Assembly (NCBI RefSeq): GCF_026250525.1 | Contig: NZ_CP111046.1 | Location: 124,001 to 188,000, forward strand | Reading direction: 5' to 3' | Source: Chondrinema litorale | GTDB lineage: Bacteria; Bacteroidota; Bacteroidia; Cytophagales; Flammeovirgaceae | Length of the DNA: 64,000 bases | Shown here: positions 44,493 through 54,100 of the stretch, piece by piece | Position numbering within the stretch: position 1 is the stretch's first letter | Layout of the letters: each line of letters starts with the position of its first letter | Translations under genes and position numbers: made by a program | The notes under the pieces: model-generated | Told to the model about the DNA's origin: nothing | What the model saw: the letters and a program-made list of their open reading frames with translations, nothing else | Databases searched by the model: none

Positions 44493-44520
44493 AGGAAGCT
44501 GTATGAGCTTCCTTTTTTTT
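44493..44520 (+). terminator. Terminator after the aldolase/dehydrogenase gene
   Basis: AGGAAGCT (44493-44500) pairs with AGCTTCCT (44506-44513), loop GTATG, followed by T7. Confidence 0.88.
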
Positions 44521-44600
44521 ATGATTGAGTTTTGAATAATCGCTTTTTTTAATTTTGTTGGAAGTGATAACTAGTAAATTTTTCACTCAATCGACCTTGG

Positions 44601-45917
44601 TCAAATCACCTGTGCTAAAACTAATACCCCAACCAGTCCGACAACAGAAACAATGGTTTCCATTACAGACCACGTTTTAATAGTATCTGTTACAGAGAGA
44701 TTAAAGTACTCTTTAAACATCCAGAAGCCAGAATCATTTACGTGAGAAAACATTAAACTGCCTGCACCTGTAGCCAATACCATTAAGTTAGGGTCTACAC
44801 CAGTTTGACCGATAAATGGTAACATAATTCCTGCACTGGTAAGTCCTGCTACAGTAGCTGATCCAACAGAGACTCTAATAATTGCAGTGATACCCCAAGC
44901 AAGAATTAAAGGAGAAATGGAAACATCTTTTAGTAAGCTGGCAATATAATCACTTACTCCACTTTCAATTAAAATTTCTTTTAATGCTCCAGCTCCAGCA
45001 ATAATTAATAAAATGGGAGCTATACTTTTAATGGCAGATTCTAACGAGCCCATTACATCTTCCATCTTTTTACCTCTGTTTACTCCCAAAGTAAAAATAG
45101 CGACTACAACGGCGATTATCATGGCAATAATTGGGTCTCCAATAAATGAAATGAATTTACCAGCTGATGAACCTTCTTCAACCAAAAGCTTAAGCAAAGG
45201 AGCGAAACCTAATAAAAGTACTGGAAGCAAAGCAGTAAATACACTGATGAAAAAACTAGGCATCTCATCTTCTTCTAACACTTCAGCTTTGTAAAATTCT
45301 GCCAATGGTTTCGGATTATATTTTTTTAATGTTTGTGCGAAAACTGGTCCGCCTAAGATAATTGCTGGAACAGCTACGCACATTCCATATAAAAGTGTAG
45401 TACTCAGATCAGCTCCATATATTACAACAAGCGAAGAAGGGGCAGGGTGAGGAGGTAAATAACCATGTGTTACAGAAAGTGCAGAGAGCATGGGTAAACC
45501 AATATATAAAAGTGGTAATTTAGAAATGGCACCTACTGTAAATACCAGTGGAACCATAATTACAAACCCTACTGAATAAAACATAGGGATACCGATTATA
45601 AAACCAGTAAGTAGTAATGCCCATAGTAAATATTTTTTACCAAAGGCTTTCATAAGGCTGTGGGTTATTCGCTGAGCAGCACCGCTGTCTGCTACAAGTT
45701 TACCAAGCATAGCACCAAAACCAAGAATAATAATAAGAAAACCAAGTGTGCTGCCTATACCTTTTTGTACTGCTTCGGAGACGGCTTCGGGTGCCATTCC
45801 TTCGGCCAAACCAACACCAAGTGAAACAAGAATAAAGGCAATAAAAGCATTCAGTTTAAAATATCCGATGAGTATAACTAGGGCGAGAATCCCTAACAAA
45901 ACAATAATTAGAGGCAT
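44601..45917 (-). CDS. GntP-family gluconate/sugar-acid permease
   Basis: The 438-residue inner-membrane permease is nearly all hydrophobic, with about 12-14 helices. GFGAMLGKLVADSGAAQRITHSL, PMFYSVGFVIMVPLVF, LSVTHGYLPPHPAPSSLVVIYGADLSTTLLYG and TVAGLTSAGIMLPF are hallmarks of the GntP/GntT proton symporters. It moves gluconate or another sugar acid; lactate could be another. It converges on the aldolase fusion and so may move a product or a related acid of the same pathway. Its stop lies within a GACCTTGGTCAAAT sequence that also occurs in the extragenic element near 40050. Nothing else in cis suggests regulation. Confidence 0.9.
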   Translation of the reverse strand: MPLIIVLLGILALVILIGYFKLNAFIAFILVSLGVGLAEGMAPEAVSEAVQKGIGSTLGFLIIILGFGAMLGKLVADSGAAQRITHSLMKAFGKKYLLWALLLTGFIIGIPMFYSVGFVIMVPLVFTVGAISKLPLLYIGLPMLSALSVTHGYLPPHPAPSSLVVIYGADLSTTLLYGMCVAVPAIILGGPVFAQTLKKYNPKPLAEFYKAEVLEEDEMPSFFISVFTALLPVLLLGFAPLLKLLVEEGSSAGKFISFIGDPIIAMIIAVVVAIFTLGVNRGKKMEDVMGSLESAIKSIAPILLIIAGAGALKEILIESGVSDYIASLLKDVSISPLILAWGITAIIRVSVGSATVAGLTSAGIMLPFIGQTGVDPNLMVLATGAGSLMFSHVNDSGFWMFKEYFNLSVTDTIKTWSVMETIVSVVGLVGVLVLAQVI

Positions 45918-46072
45918 TACATGAAGTTTGTTGATTACAAAATTTGCTCAATATACAATTTAATTAGTATTCTCAAAGAATGGGAAGGTGGTCAATCGCA
46001 AATTTTGCTTTGTTAGGGGGGAATTTATACTACTAAAAGTGATAATACACTTCAAAAAACCAGATTCAGGGA

Positions 46073-46696
46073 CTAACTATTCATCAGTTCCTGAAAAAGG
46101 TCTACGTGTTTGCCAACGTCATAACCATCTAAGAGTGCATGGTGCACATGGATAGAACAAGCCATGTATTTCTTTCCATCTTTATCGAATAATTTGCCGA
46201 AAGAGATTTTAGGTACGCTGTCTTTGTAGACAAAATGTCTGGCATGCGAAAGAGAAGTAAATTTTAACCAAGGTAAAGATGAGTAGTGAATTACATTGTC
46301 TCCCGATTTAGAAGGTAACAAGGTTTTACTTGCTTGTACATGGGCAATTTCTTCTTTCGCAGCAATTAAAAATTTATCGAAATTTTCATGAAAAGGAATA
46401 TAACTAAAACCGAAAGTATTATCAGGTCGGTTAATAGTAGCCGAAGCATTAATACTTTCGTGAATGATTACTTCTTTTCCTTCGATTCTATAGCGAAAAC
46501 TTTCGATCTTGTTTGCTGCCAATAACGATTTATGCAGATAATATAGAAAAAAAGAAACACCAGATGCTTTGGCTTTTTTATAAGCTTGGGTACAGTCAAT
46601 TTCTACAGTAACGCCAAAAAAAGGCTCGTCAAACTGGCTAAAAAAGTAAAAATGTTCCTTTCTTGGCCAGTTTTCTATATCAAGTATATTTTTCAT
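46073..46696 (-). CDS. CAT-like acetyltransferase
   Basis: The 207-residue protein is a chloramphenicol acetyltransferase-type enzyme. It opens FYFFSQFDEPFFGVTVEIDCTQAY and has the active-site motif SIHVHHALLDGYDVGKHVDLF with the catalytic H186 and D190 of the HHxxxDG box. GFSYIPFHENFDKFL and FTSLSH are likewise typical. The fold assembles as trimers. Family members in Bacteroidota are often not proven resistance genes, so chloramphenicol as substrate is only possible. It overlaps the transcript of a HAD gene that ends 2 bp upstream. Confidence 0.88.
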   Translation of the reverse strand: MKNILDIENWPRKEHFYFFSQFDEPFFGVTVEIDCTQAYKKAKASGVSFFLYYLHKSLLAANKIESFRYRIEGKEVIIHESINASATINRPDNTFGFSYIPFHENFDKFLIAAKEEIAHVQASKTLLPSKSGDNVIHYSSLPWLKFTSLSHARHFVYKDSVPKISFGKLFDKDGKKYMACSIHVHHALLDGYDVGKHVDLFQELMNS

Positions 46697-46698
46697 AA

Positions 46699-47391
46699 TT
46701 ATAAGAGGTGGTCAAGAACTTCTTTTACCGAGCTCAACTGTTTGAATTTAGGATGATCTATTTCAGTATCAATTTTTTCATACTCCCAAGTGGTATGAAA
46801 CGGAATATGGAAACCATGAGCACCGAGATTAAGCACAGGCAAAATATCAGATTTAAGTGAGTTACCAATCATTAAAAACTCTTCTGGTTTTATATCCAGA
46901 TGCTTAATTAGCTTGGTATATTCTTTTTCTTTTTTCTCAGACACAATCTCTGTATGGTGAAAATACTTTTCCAATCCAGACTTAATCAATTTTCTTTCTT
47001 GATCTAGTAAGTCTCCTTTGGTTGCCATTACCAGTTTGTACTTTCCTTGTAATTGCTGTAAAACCTCCTCAATGTCGTCGAGTAGTTCGATGGGTTTTTG
47101 CAGTAATTCTTGACCAATTTCCAGAATCTTCTCAATGGTATCAACCTTAATGGTTTTATCAGAGATTTTAATGGCAGTTTCGATCATCGAAAGCATAAAG
47201 CCTTTTATACCATAACCGTAAAGCGGGAGATTATCTATTTCCACTTTAAACAGCTCTTTTGTAACAGAGTGTTGTGGAAGATAATCGGCCATCATCTGGC
47301 TAAACTTTTCTTCAGTTTCTCTAAAATATGGTTCGTTTACCCACAGTGTATCATCGGCATCGAATGCAATAACTTTGATTTGCTCTTTCAT
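46699..47391 (-). CDS. HAD-family phosphatase
   Basis: The 230-residue enzyme is a class I HAD phosphatase of the YjjG/haloacid-dehalogenase type. Motif I is VIAFDADDTLW, with D11 and D13 as nucleophile and acid. Motif II is KLVMATKGD, motif III contains K in KKEKEYTKLIKHLDIKPEEF, and motif IV is MIGNSLKSDILPVLNLGAHGFHIPF. The cap is helical. It probably dephosphorylates a nucleotide or sugar phosphate. It lies 2 bp upstream of the CAT-like gene on the same strand, which suggests co-expression. Confidence 0.88.
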   Translation of the reverse strand: MKEQIKVIAFDADDTLWVNEPYFRETEEKFSQMMADYLPQHSVTKELFKVEIDNLPLYGYGIKGFMLSMIETAIKISDKTIKVDTIEKILEIGQELLQKPIELLDDIEEVLQQLQGKYKLVMATKGDLLDQERKLIKSGLEKYFHHTEIVSEKKEKEYTKLIKHLDIKPEEFLMIGNSLKSDILPVLNLGAHGFHIPFHTTWEYEKIDTEIDHPKFKQLSSVKEVLDHLL

Positions 47392-47560
47392 AGCATTTAA
47401 TTAAAATTTGGACAAAATAAATTGTAACTAACTGATAATCAGAGTTAAGCTCATTAGTGAAATGAGGACTTGTCCTTAATTAGCTCGAAGTTGACAAAAT
47501 TTTAGGAAAGGGCAAAAAGAAATTTGATAACCGGACACAATCTAACAATATTGGTATATT

Positions 47561-47953
47561 CTACCAAAGTATGCTTTTGAGTGTGTTGATACATATCGGT
47601 TTAATCATAAAACCATCAACCTTATATTCATTTGCGAGCCTTTTATAATCAGGATTAAGGGAACTTGTAAGCAAAATAATCTTGGGTTTCGCTAAGTAAT
47701 CAGGGTATATATTTTTGAATGCTTCCAAAAATTGAAATCCATTTATGAATGGCATATGTAGGTCTAACAAAATAACTCCGGGTAAACCTTTCAGCTGATC
47801 AATCCTTTTTTGAATAAGGTCTAGGGCTTCTTGCCCATTTATAGATTTCACAAAATCAATATTTGGGAAGTGCTGTTGAATTTTGATCTTAATTATCTCA
47901 AAATCTATATAATGATCTTCGACAATTAAGAATTCATTCTCAATAAGAATCAT
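47561..47953 (-). CDS. Single-domain response regulator
   Basis: The 130-residue protein consists of a receiver domain only. The acidic pocket is E12, D13 (FLIVEDH), the phospho-acceptor is D64 (GVILLDLHMPFINGFQF), and T96 (LLTSSL) and K118 (MIKPI) complete the site. It has no output domain, so it would act by protein contact, as CheY or Rcp-like proteins do. The partner kinase is not nearby. The 290-bp gap upstream of its start shows no feature. Confidence 0.88.
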   Translation of the reverse strand: MILIENEFLIVEDHYIDFEIIKIKIQQHFPNIDFVKSINGQEALDLIQKRIDQLKGLPGVILLDLHMPFINGFQFLEAFKNIYPDYLAKPKIILLTSSLNPDYKRLANEYKVDGFMIKPICINTLKSILW

Positions 47954-48244
47954 AATTAATGCAATGAACGATGTTTAGTAATTTTAGATATTATGATAGT
48001 ATATGAAATATTCAACATGAGAATGTTAAATACTTCTCTAAAAAATTTGATCTTTACTAGGCAAATAGTATAGAAAAAATACTTTATAAAGTATTTTGAT
48101 GGTTACAACGCAGTTAGTTATCAAAAAAAACTCTTTTTCATTCAAAAAACAAGAGAATTGTATAAATAAACGCGATGTTATGAAAGTGTTTAATTGGTAT
48201 ATATTTTCCCAAATGCATAATTAGATAGGTGTAGAAACGAAGAT

Positions 48245-48652
48245 TTATGTTCTGTTCTCTTTGCGAATTACCACTTTCAATCCAGACCAAATTTCGTTTA
48301 CACTGCAAACTTTAATATCAACCAGACCTGTTGGCAAAATTACTTCCCGAATCACATCTTCGGTAATGTCTGTTTGTACTTTTGATGCTTTTTTTGGCCA
48401 CGAAATCCAGATCATGCCATCTTGTTTGAGCAACTTTAAGTTTGCTTGTATATGTTGTTCTAGCAGTTTTCTTTCTTTCGCAAAAACATGAATAAAATCA
48501 AAAGGTGCTTTGTTAGATAAAGGCACAAATGGACATTCAAGTAAATCGATATAATTTTCTGGTGCAGAGATAAACAGACAGTTAAATGTATCTTTAATCC
48601 CTAGTTTTTGATAAAGCGGTTTACCAGAATAACCCGATCTAGTATTTGACAT
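48245..48652 (-). CDS. DUF3052-family protein
   Basis: The 135-residue soluble protein reads SGYSGKPLYQKLGIKDTFNCLFISAPENYIDLL, FDFIHVFAKERKLLEQHIQANLKLLKQDGMIWISWPKKASKVQTDITEDVIREVILPTGLVDIKVCSVNEIWSGLKVVIRK. The YSGKPLYQKLG start and the GMIWISWPKK / DITEDVIRE / IWSGLKVVIRK end are those of DUF3052, whose function is unknown. It lies 57 bp after a small membrane protein gene on the same strand. Confidence 0.82.
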   Translation of the reverse strand: MSNTRSGYSGKPLYQKLGIKDTFNCLFISAPENYIDLLECPFVPLSNKAPFDFIHVFAKERKLLEQHIQANLKLLKQDGMIWISWPKKASKVQTDITEDVIREVILPTGLVDIKVCSVNEIWSGLKVVIRKENRT

Positions 48653-48709
48653 GAGAAAGCTATTTGTAATGAATTACCAATTTAAGTTACTCAATTGATT
48701 AAAAAAATT

Positions 48710-48994
48710 CTAGAAAGAATCAGAACTATGATTGTCTGAAAGACCATTACCAGTAAGTTGCTCCCAATTATCTGAGAATTTTGCCTTTTTCCCCGATCTG
48801 TTTCTCTTGGTTACCACCTCAACTTTTGAGGGTTTAATCATGCTAAGTGCCAAGTTACCCCACACAAAAGGGATTAAAATGGTAAGTAAAATATTTAGGC
48901 GTTTTTGAGCTGGAGTTAAGTAAGCAGATTTATAGATTTTTACACTAACATGGATTGTATATAAGAGGTGGATGATGATAAAAAAGATAATCAA
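48710..48994 (-). CDS. Small membrane protein
   Basis: The 94-residue product has a strongly hydrophobic start (MIIFFIIIHLLYTIHVSVKIYKSAYL, about 1-20 as a membrane helix) and a second helix around 30-50 (RLNILLTILIPFVWGNLALSMI). A basic tail follows (KPSKVEVVTKRNRSGKKAKF), probably cytoplasmic. No family recognised. It is probably co-transcribed with the DUF3052 gene, 57 bp downstream. Confidence 0.6.
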   Translation of the reverse strand: MIIFFIIIHLLYTIHVSVKIYKSAYLTPAQKRLNILLTILIPFVWGNLALSMIKPSKVEVVTKRNRSGKKAKFSDNWEQLTGNGLSDNHSSDSF

Positions 48995-49236
48995 AACTAG
49001 AGAATTTAAAATCTAAGTGCTTAGTAAATATAATTACGGTTTTTAATCCTGAAAAGCTGAATTTAAAACGTATTAGCATTAGAAAGTTGAAATTTTCTCG
49101 ATTCAGATTTTTTTAAACCCACAAATAAATTTTACTTTAGGTAATTAATTAGCTAACTTAATTTTCCTTTTAAAGGGCAATTAAGGAAATATATAATTTT
49201 AAGTGTACTTAATTTTTTAGGTACATGTAGAGTAAA

Positions 49237-49866
49237 ATGAAAATGAAAAGCAGGTCAGGAAACTATCGTAATAGTTCGGAATCGCTTGTATCCGAAAAAA
49301 AATTTGCTGAGATCTATAATCAGCATTATGATAGTTTGTATGTCTTTTTGTTAAGAAAAACATCTGACAAGAGGCTTACAGAAGAGTTGGCTTACGAGGC
49401 ATTTTTAAAACTCTGGAATAAGCTACAAGAGAACTGCGAGATTGAAAACACTAAGGCATATCTATTAGGCATTGCAAAAAACCTACTCTACGATTATTAT
49501 CTTAAAAAAAATCGATTTACATCGCATCATGTTTTTTTAGATCAGTTGCCAGACAGGCAGTCTAACAACCTCACACCGGAAGAGCAAACCTTAAATGATG
49601 AGCTTAAACAGCATTTAGATCGTGCAATTGATAACTTATCTCCACAGTCTGCACTTATTTTTAAAATGGTAAGAGTTAATGGCTTAAAGTATAAAGAAGT
49701 AGCTGAGCAATTAGGTATTTCTGTAAGTTCGGTAGATACTCAGCTTAGTAGAGCCATTAAAAAACTCCGAAAAATATTGAGTAGCTACAGACAAAATAAG
49801 TCAGAAATTAGAAAGCATGTGATAGAAAAACTCACATTAGTTTTATTACTTCTTATATTTTTTTAA
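49237..49866 (+). CDS. ECF sigma factor of the PUL
   Basis: The 209-residue protein is an ECF (extracytoplasmic function) sigma-70 factor of Bacteroidota type. Region 2 is KFAEIYNQHYDSLYVFLLRKTSDKRLTEELAYEAFLKLWNKLQE, and region 4 is LSPQSALIFKMVRVNGLKYKEVAEQLGISVSSVDTQLSRAIKKLRKIL. The tail of about 12 residues (KLTLVLLLLIFF) is unusually hydrophobic, as often seen with this class. It is followed at 68 bp by a FecR-type anti-sigma factor gene. Together they control the SusC/SusD/GH88 genes downstream when SusC binds its glycan. Confidence 0.92.
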   Translation: MKMKSRSGNYRNSSESLVSEKKFAEIYNQHYDSLYVFLLRKTSDKRLTEELAYEAFLKLWNKLQENCEIENTKAYLLGIAKNLLYDYYLKKNRFTSHHVFLDQLPDRQSNNLTPEEQTLNDELKQHLDRAIDNLSPQSALIFKMVRVNGLKYKEVAEQLGISVSSVDTQLSRAIKKLRKILSSYRQNKSEIRKHVIEKLTLVLLLLIFF

Positions 49867-49933
49867 AAATTTTTCATTTCCTTGTCATGTGTTTTTTGAG
49901 TAGCACAGTCTATATAAGTAAAGGCAGACTTAT

Positions 49934-50941
49934 ATGGATATTAATAGCATTATAATAAAGTATTTAGCAAACGAATGTAGCTCCGAAGAAAAGCTGATTT
50001 TGGAAGAATGGGTGCAAAGTTCTTCTGAAAATCAGCAAGAGTTTGAGTTGCTAAAAACTTATTGGGAGCAAGATAGAGATCACCTAGAAATATCTAAAAA
50101 ATCGAATTGGGAAAAGCTACAGCAAAATATCCATACACAAACATCATCAACAAAAACTTATCAATTATCTGTACAAAAATCTGCTGGTGTTGGTAGTTTA
50201 ATGGTAAAAATTGCTGCCTCATTTTTACTATTAATAGGTGTTTGGTTCGTGTATCAGCGATACAATAGCAAAGTACTCTTGCAAGAAGAAACAGTTGCAT
50301 CAACACCAAAAATTATAGAAAGAGAAATTCCTTGGGGTAGAAAGTCTACCATTAAACTTTCTGATGGTACTTTAGTGAAAATGAATTCTGGAAGTACCAT
50401 AAAATTCCCCGAAAAATTTTCTGGAAATACCCGCGAAATTGAATTAATTGGTGAGGCTTATCTGGAAGTAGTAAAAGACCCTAACCGCCCATTTATAGTA
50501 AAAACAGGATCTGTACAAACCAGAGTTTTGGGTACATCTTTTAATGTAAAAGCCATACCGGGGCAAACAATACAAATTGCTTTGGTAGAGGGTAGTGTGC
50601 AAGTAAGCGATGTAAATACCAAGCAAGAAATGTTACTAGCTCCCGGAGAAATGATTACAGCTAAAACCGAAATATTTGAAAAATCACCATTTGATTATAA
50701 AGAGCTAATCGCTTGGAAAGATGGCTTATTGGTTTTTAAAAATGCAAGCCCCGAAGTGATATTCAGCAAGCTGGAAAAATGGTATGGCTTTAAAATTATT
50801 GTACAAAGAAAACTTAGTAAAAAAGCCTATACCTCAACATTTTCTAATGAATCTTTAGAAGAAGTGCTAAACATCATTAGCGAATCAAAAGACTTTCAAT
50901 TCAAGATAATGAAAGAGGAAGAAAAAGTAATTATCTGGTAA
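49934..50941 (+). CDS. FecR-type anti-sigma factor
   Basis: The 335-residue membrane protein holds back the sigma factor until SusC binds glycan. The cytoplasmic N-terminal part (1-85) is an anti-sigma domain (IIIKYLANECSSEEKLILEEWVQSSSENQQEFELLKTYW). One membrane helix lies at about 93-110 (VKIAASFLLLIGVWFVYQRY). The periplasmic FecR domain reads EIPWGRKSTIKLSDGTLVKMNSGSTIKFPEKFSG, ELIGEAYLEVVKDPNRPFIVKTGSVQTRVLGTSFNVKAI, followed by the DUF4974 STN-contacting end (FKNASPEVIFSKLEKWYGFKI). It follows the sigma gene by 68 bp. It would interact with the STN domain of SusC. Confidence 0.92.
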   Translation: MDINSIIIKYLANECSSEEKLILEEWVQSSSENQQEFELLKTYWEQDRDHLEISKKSNWEKLQQNIHTQTSSTKTYQLSVQKSAGVGSLMVKIAASFLLLIGVWFVYQRYNSKVLLQEETVASTPKIIEREIPWGRKSTIKLSDGTLVKMNSGSTIKFPEKFSGNTREIELIGEAYLEVVKDPNRPFIVKTGSVQTRVLGTSFNVKAIPGQTIQIALVEGSVQVSDVNTKQEMLLAPGEMITAKTEIFEKSPFDYKELIAWKDGLLVFKNASPEVIFSKLEKWYGFKIIVQRKLSKKAYTSTFSNESLEEVLNIISESKDFQFKIMKEEEKVIIW

Positions 50942-51012
50942 CACAGCCTATTTTAACAAAGCAGTATGTAATGCCTATGAAAAGAAAAACTCAACATAGC
51001 GCTTAGTCGCCA

Positions 51013-51044
51013 TAAAAAAACCGAAGGTATAAAATACCTTCGGT
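51013..51044 (-). terminator. Minus-strand intrinsic terminator in the susC leader
   Basis: The stem pairs ACCGAAGGTAT (51020-51030) with ATACCTTCGGT (51034-51044), loop AAA. On the minus strand the hairpin is followed by seven T (51020-51014); on the plus strand it is followed by AAAATTC, so it ends a minus-strand RNA, not the fecR mRNA. There is no minus-strand gene nearby. Confidence 0.8.
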
Positions 51045-51134
51045 AAAATTCAAAATTCATTTCATCCCAGTATCTAAACTTTGGCCGGTGTAGACAAAGA
51101 TGAAATGGCTTAGAGAAAACATGTTTCACCTAAA
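51013..51134 (-). ncRNA. Predicted cis-antisense RNA covering the susC leader
   Basis: A minus-strand promoter at 51140-51171 and the minus-strand terminator at 51013-51044 delimit an RNA of about 120 nt, antisense to the fecR-susC intergenic region and susC leader. There is no coding frame. The position, between the anti-sigma gene and susC and antisense to susC, is the one used by DonS-class RNAs that repress PULs in Bacteroides. The start near 51134 is an estimate. The role is by analogy. Confidence 0.6.
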
Positions 51135-51139
51135 CATAT

Positions 51140-51171
51140 CAAAAATATGAAATTGAAAATTATACGACAAA
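51140..51171 (-). promoter_or_regulatory. Minus-strand promoter of the antisense RNA
   Basis: On the minus strand, TTTG (51171-51168) is followed after 20 bp by TATTTTTG (51147-51140), an exact match to the Bacteroidota consensus TTTG-N19 to 21-TAnnTTTG. The -7 element overlaps the susC ATG. Matches to AT-rich sites can be chance, but the terminator at the right distance supports it. Confidence 0.6.
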
Positions 51172-54100
51172 TCATCGTAATGGTAAAGTATGGAACTATA
51201 GGATTGTTTTTACAGGCATTTTTAGGAGGAATTCTCTATGCCAGTAACAGCCTTGCCCAAAAAAGCATAGATGAGATTGAGGTGGTACTTCAATCTGAAA
51301 ACATTTCGCTTACTCAGTTAATCGAAACCATTGAAGAAAAGACAAACTTTTACTTCTCTTACGAAAACAACGTAATTGCTAAAAATGAGCAATTTGTATT
51401 TCCTAGTGGCACTAATACGCTGGGCGATATTCTCAGACATGTTTCGCAAAAAGGCAACCTTACCTTTAAAAGAATCAACGATAACATTATAGTAAAAAAA
51501 CGAACAGTTTTCTCTCCTCCAATTGAAGAGGTAATTACTACAGATGTTGCCCAAATGAAAATTTCTGGAACAGTGGTAGATGGTGAAAGTGGCGATCCTT
51601 TACCAGGTGTGAGTATCCTTATTAAAGGAACATCTTCTGGAACAACAACAGATATAGATGGTGCATATAACATTGAAGCTGCTTCTGAAGATGTGCTTCA
51701 GTTTAGCTACATAGGCTACCTTACGCAAGAAATTACAGTTGGAAACCAAAGTACTGTTAATGTTAATCTAGCTGCAGATATTGCTCAGTTAGAAGAAGTA
51801 ATGGTAATCGGTTATGGTACTGTAAAAAAGAGCGACTTAACTGGGTCTGTTTCCTCTGTAAAAGGTGAAGAGCTAACAGCTTATCCATCAGTTGGAGCTG
51901 TACAAGCTTTGCAAGGTAGAGCAGCAGGTTTGCAAGTAACCGCAAACAATGGTGAGCCAGGAGCAAGCTTTAAAGTAAGAGTGAGAGGGGGTACATCTAT
52001 TAATGCGAGTAGTGACCCAATATTTGTAATTGATGGTTTTGTTGGCGGTACATTACCACCAGCAGAAGACATTGAATCTATGGAAGTATTAAAAGATGCT
52101 TCTGCAACTGCCATTTACGGTTCAAGAGGTGCCAATGGTGTGATAATGGTTACTACTAAAAAAGGTAGAGAAGGAAAAATGAGAGTCGATTTTAGATCAT
52201 CTTTTTCGAGCCAAGAAGTAATCTCAAAACTCGACCTTTTAAATGGGACTCAGTTTGCAGAATATGTAAATGAAGGAACTCCGGGATTTTATGATTTAAA
52301 CAACATAGAAAATACAGATTGGCAAGATGAGATTTTTAGAACAGGAAGCATCAAAAACTATCAGCTTTCATTCTCTGGTGGTAATGACAAAGTGAATTAT
52401 TATGTATCGGGTGTTTACTACGACCAAGAAGGCATTCTATTAGAGTCTAACTATAAAAGATATTCTTTAACCACTAACCTTGATTTTAAAGCTTCTGATA
52501 AATTTAAACTCGGATTGAATCTTTTTGCTAGAAGAGCAGACAAAAATGGATCACTTACACAAGAGGGAAGTGGTGGTGCAGATAATGTAGGTGTAGTGGC
52601 AGCTGCTTTTAAATTTGAGCCAACTCTTGGTATTTACAATGCAGATGGAACTTACACAAGAAATAGAGTAGGTGATCCACACGATAATCCGGTTGCAGTT
52701 GCAAGAGAGAGAACTAATCAAGATTCTGAAGATAGACTACAAACCAACTTTTATGGAGAGTATTCAATCTTAAACAATCTTAAATTTAGAGTTTCTGCTG
52801 GTGGTGCAATCAACTATGGTAGATTAGGCCAGTATACTTCAACTTTAATTAATGCTGGTGCCAATGTAGGTGGAGATGCAGGTATTTACACAGATAGAAA
52901 TACAGTAGTTTTAAATGAAAACTATTTTACTTATAATAAGAAATTTGGCTTACAGCACGATTTTGAAGCTATAGCAGGTTATTCTTATCAATCTTCTAGC
53001 AGTGAGAGCTGGGGAGCACACAGCCAGTCATTTATTACCGATGCAGTTTCTTTCTGGGATTTAGACGGAGGTTCAGTTTACCAAAACCCTTCTTCTAATT
53101 TAAGTGAGTGGGAAATTTCTTCTTGGTATAGCAGACTTAAATATAATTTCGACGAGAGGTTGCTGCTTACTTTTACAGCCAGATACGATGGGTCATCAAT
53201 ATTTAGTGAAGGCAACAAATGGGCGTTTTTCCCTTCAGGAGCAATTGCTTGGAACATCGGTAACGAAGCATTTATGTCAGATATAGAAGCAATTTCTGAT
53301 ATGAAATTAAGAGCCAGTTATGGTAAAACTGGTAACCGTGCCATCGGACCTTATCAAACATTAGCACGTTTCTCATCTCAGTTTACAGTAATTGGGGGAG
53401 TACCAGTAAATGCTGTAAGACCAACTTCTGTAGCAAACGATAATTTAACTTGGGAAACTACTACTCAAACAGATATTGGTTTAGATGTAGGCCTCTTTGG
53501 TGGTAGACTAAACATCGTAACCGACTATTATTACATGAGAACAAACGACTTGTTGTTTAGTGTTCCTTTACCTGAGTATTCTGGTTATGGTACTCAACTC
53601 CAAAACATTGGTGTGGTAGAAAATAAAGGTTTCGAGTTTAGTATAAACTCTAATAATCTGGTTGGAGAATTTGAATGGTCTACAGGTTTCAATATTTCAC
53701 TAAATAGAAATAAGGTATTGGAATTACCAGACGGTAATGAAATTCAATACGGGTCAAGTCCGGGTCACATGGTAGGTATTGGTAATACACAAGTTCTAAG
53801 AGAAGGCCAGCCAGTTGGTGTATTCTATGGTTATATTTATGATGGTGTTTACCAAGAAGGAGACGAATTTATTTCTGGTTCTGGTTTCGAACAAGAAGCA
53901 GGTGGTGAAAAATACAGAGATATAAGTGGTAGAGATGAAAACAATGAATTGACAAACACACCAGATGGCCAGTTGAATAATGATGACAGAACCATTATTG
54001 GTAATCCTAATCCTGATTTTATATGGGGATTAAATAATGATTTTAAGTACAAAAACTTCGATCTAAATATTTTCTTCCAAGCTTCTGTAGGAAATGATAT

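Noticed and set aside
46073..46696. A firm chloramphenicol-resistance gene
   Set aside because: The HHxxxDG box is intact, but many environmental homologues show no resistance; only family membership is claimed.
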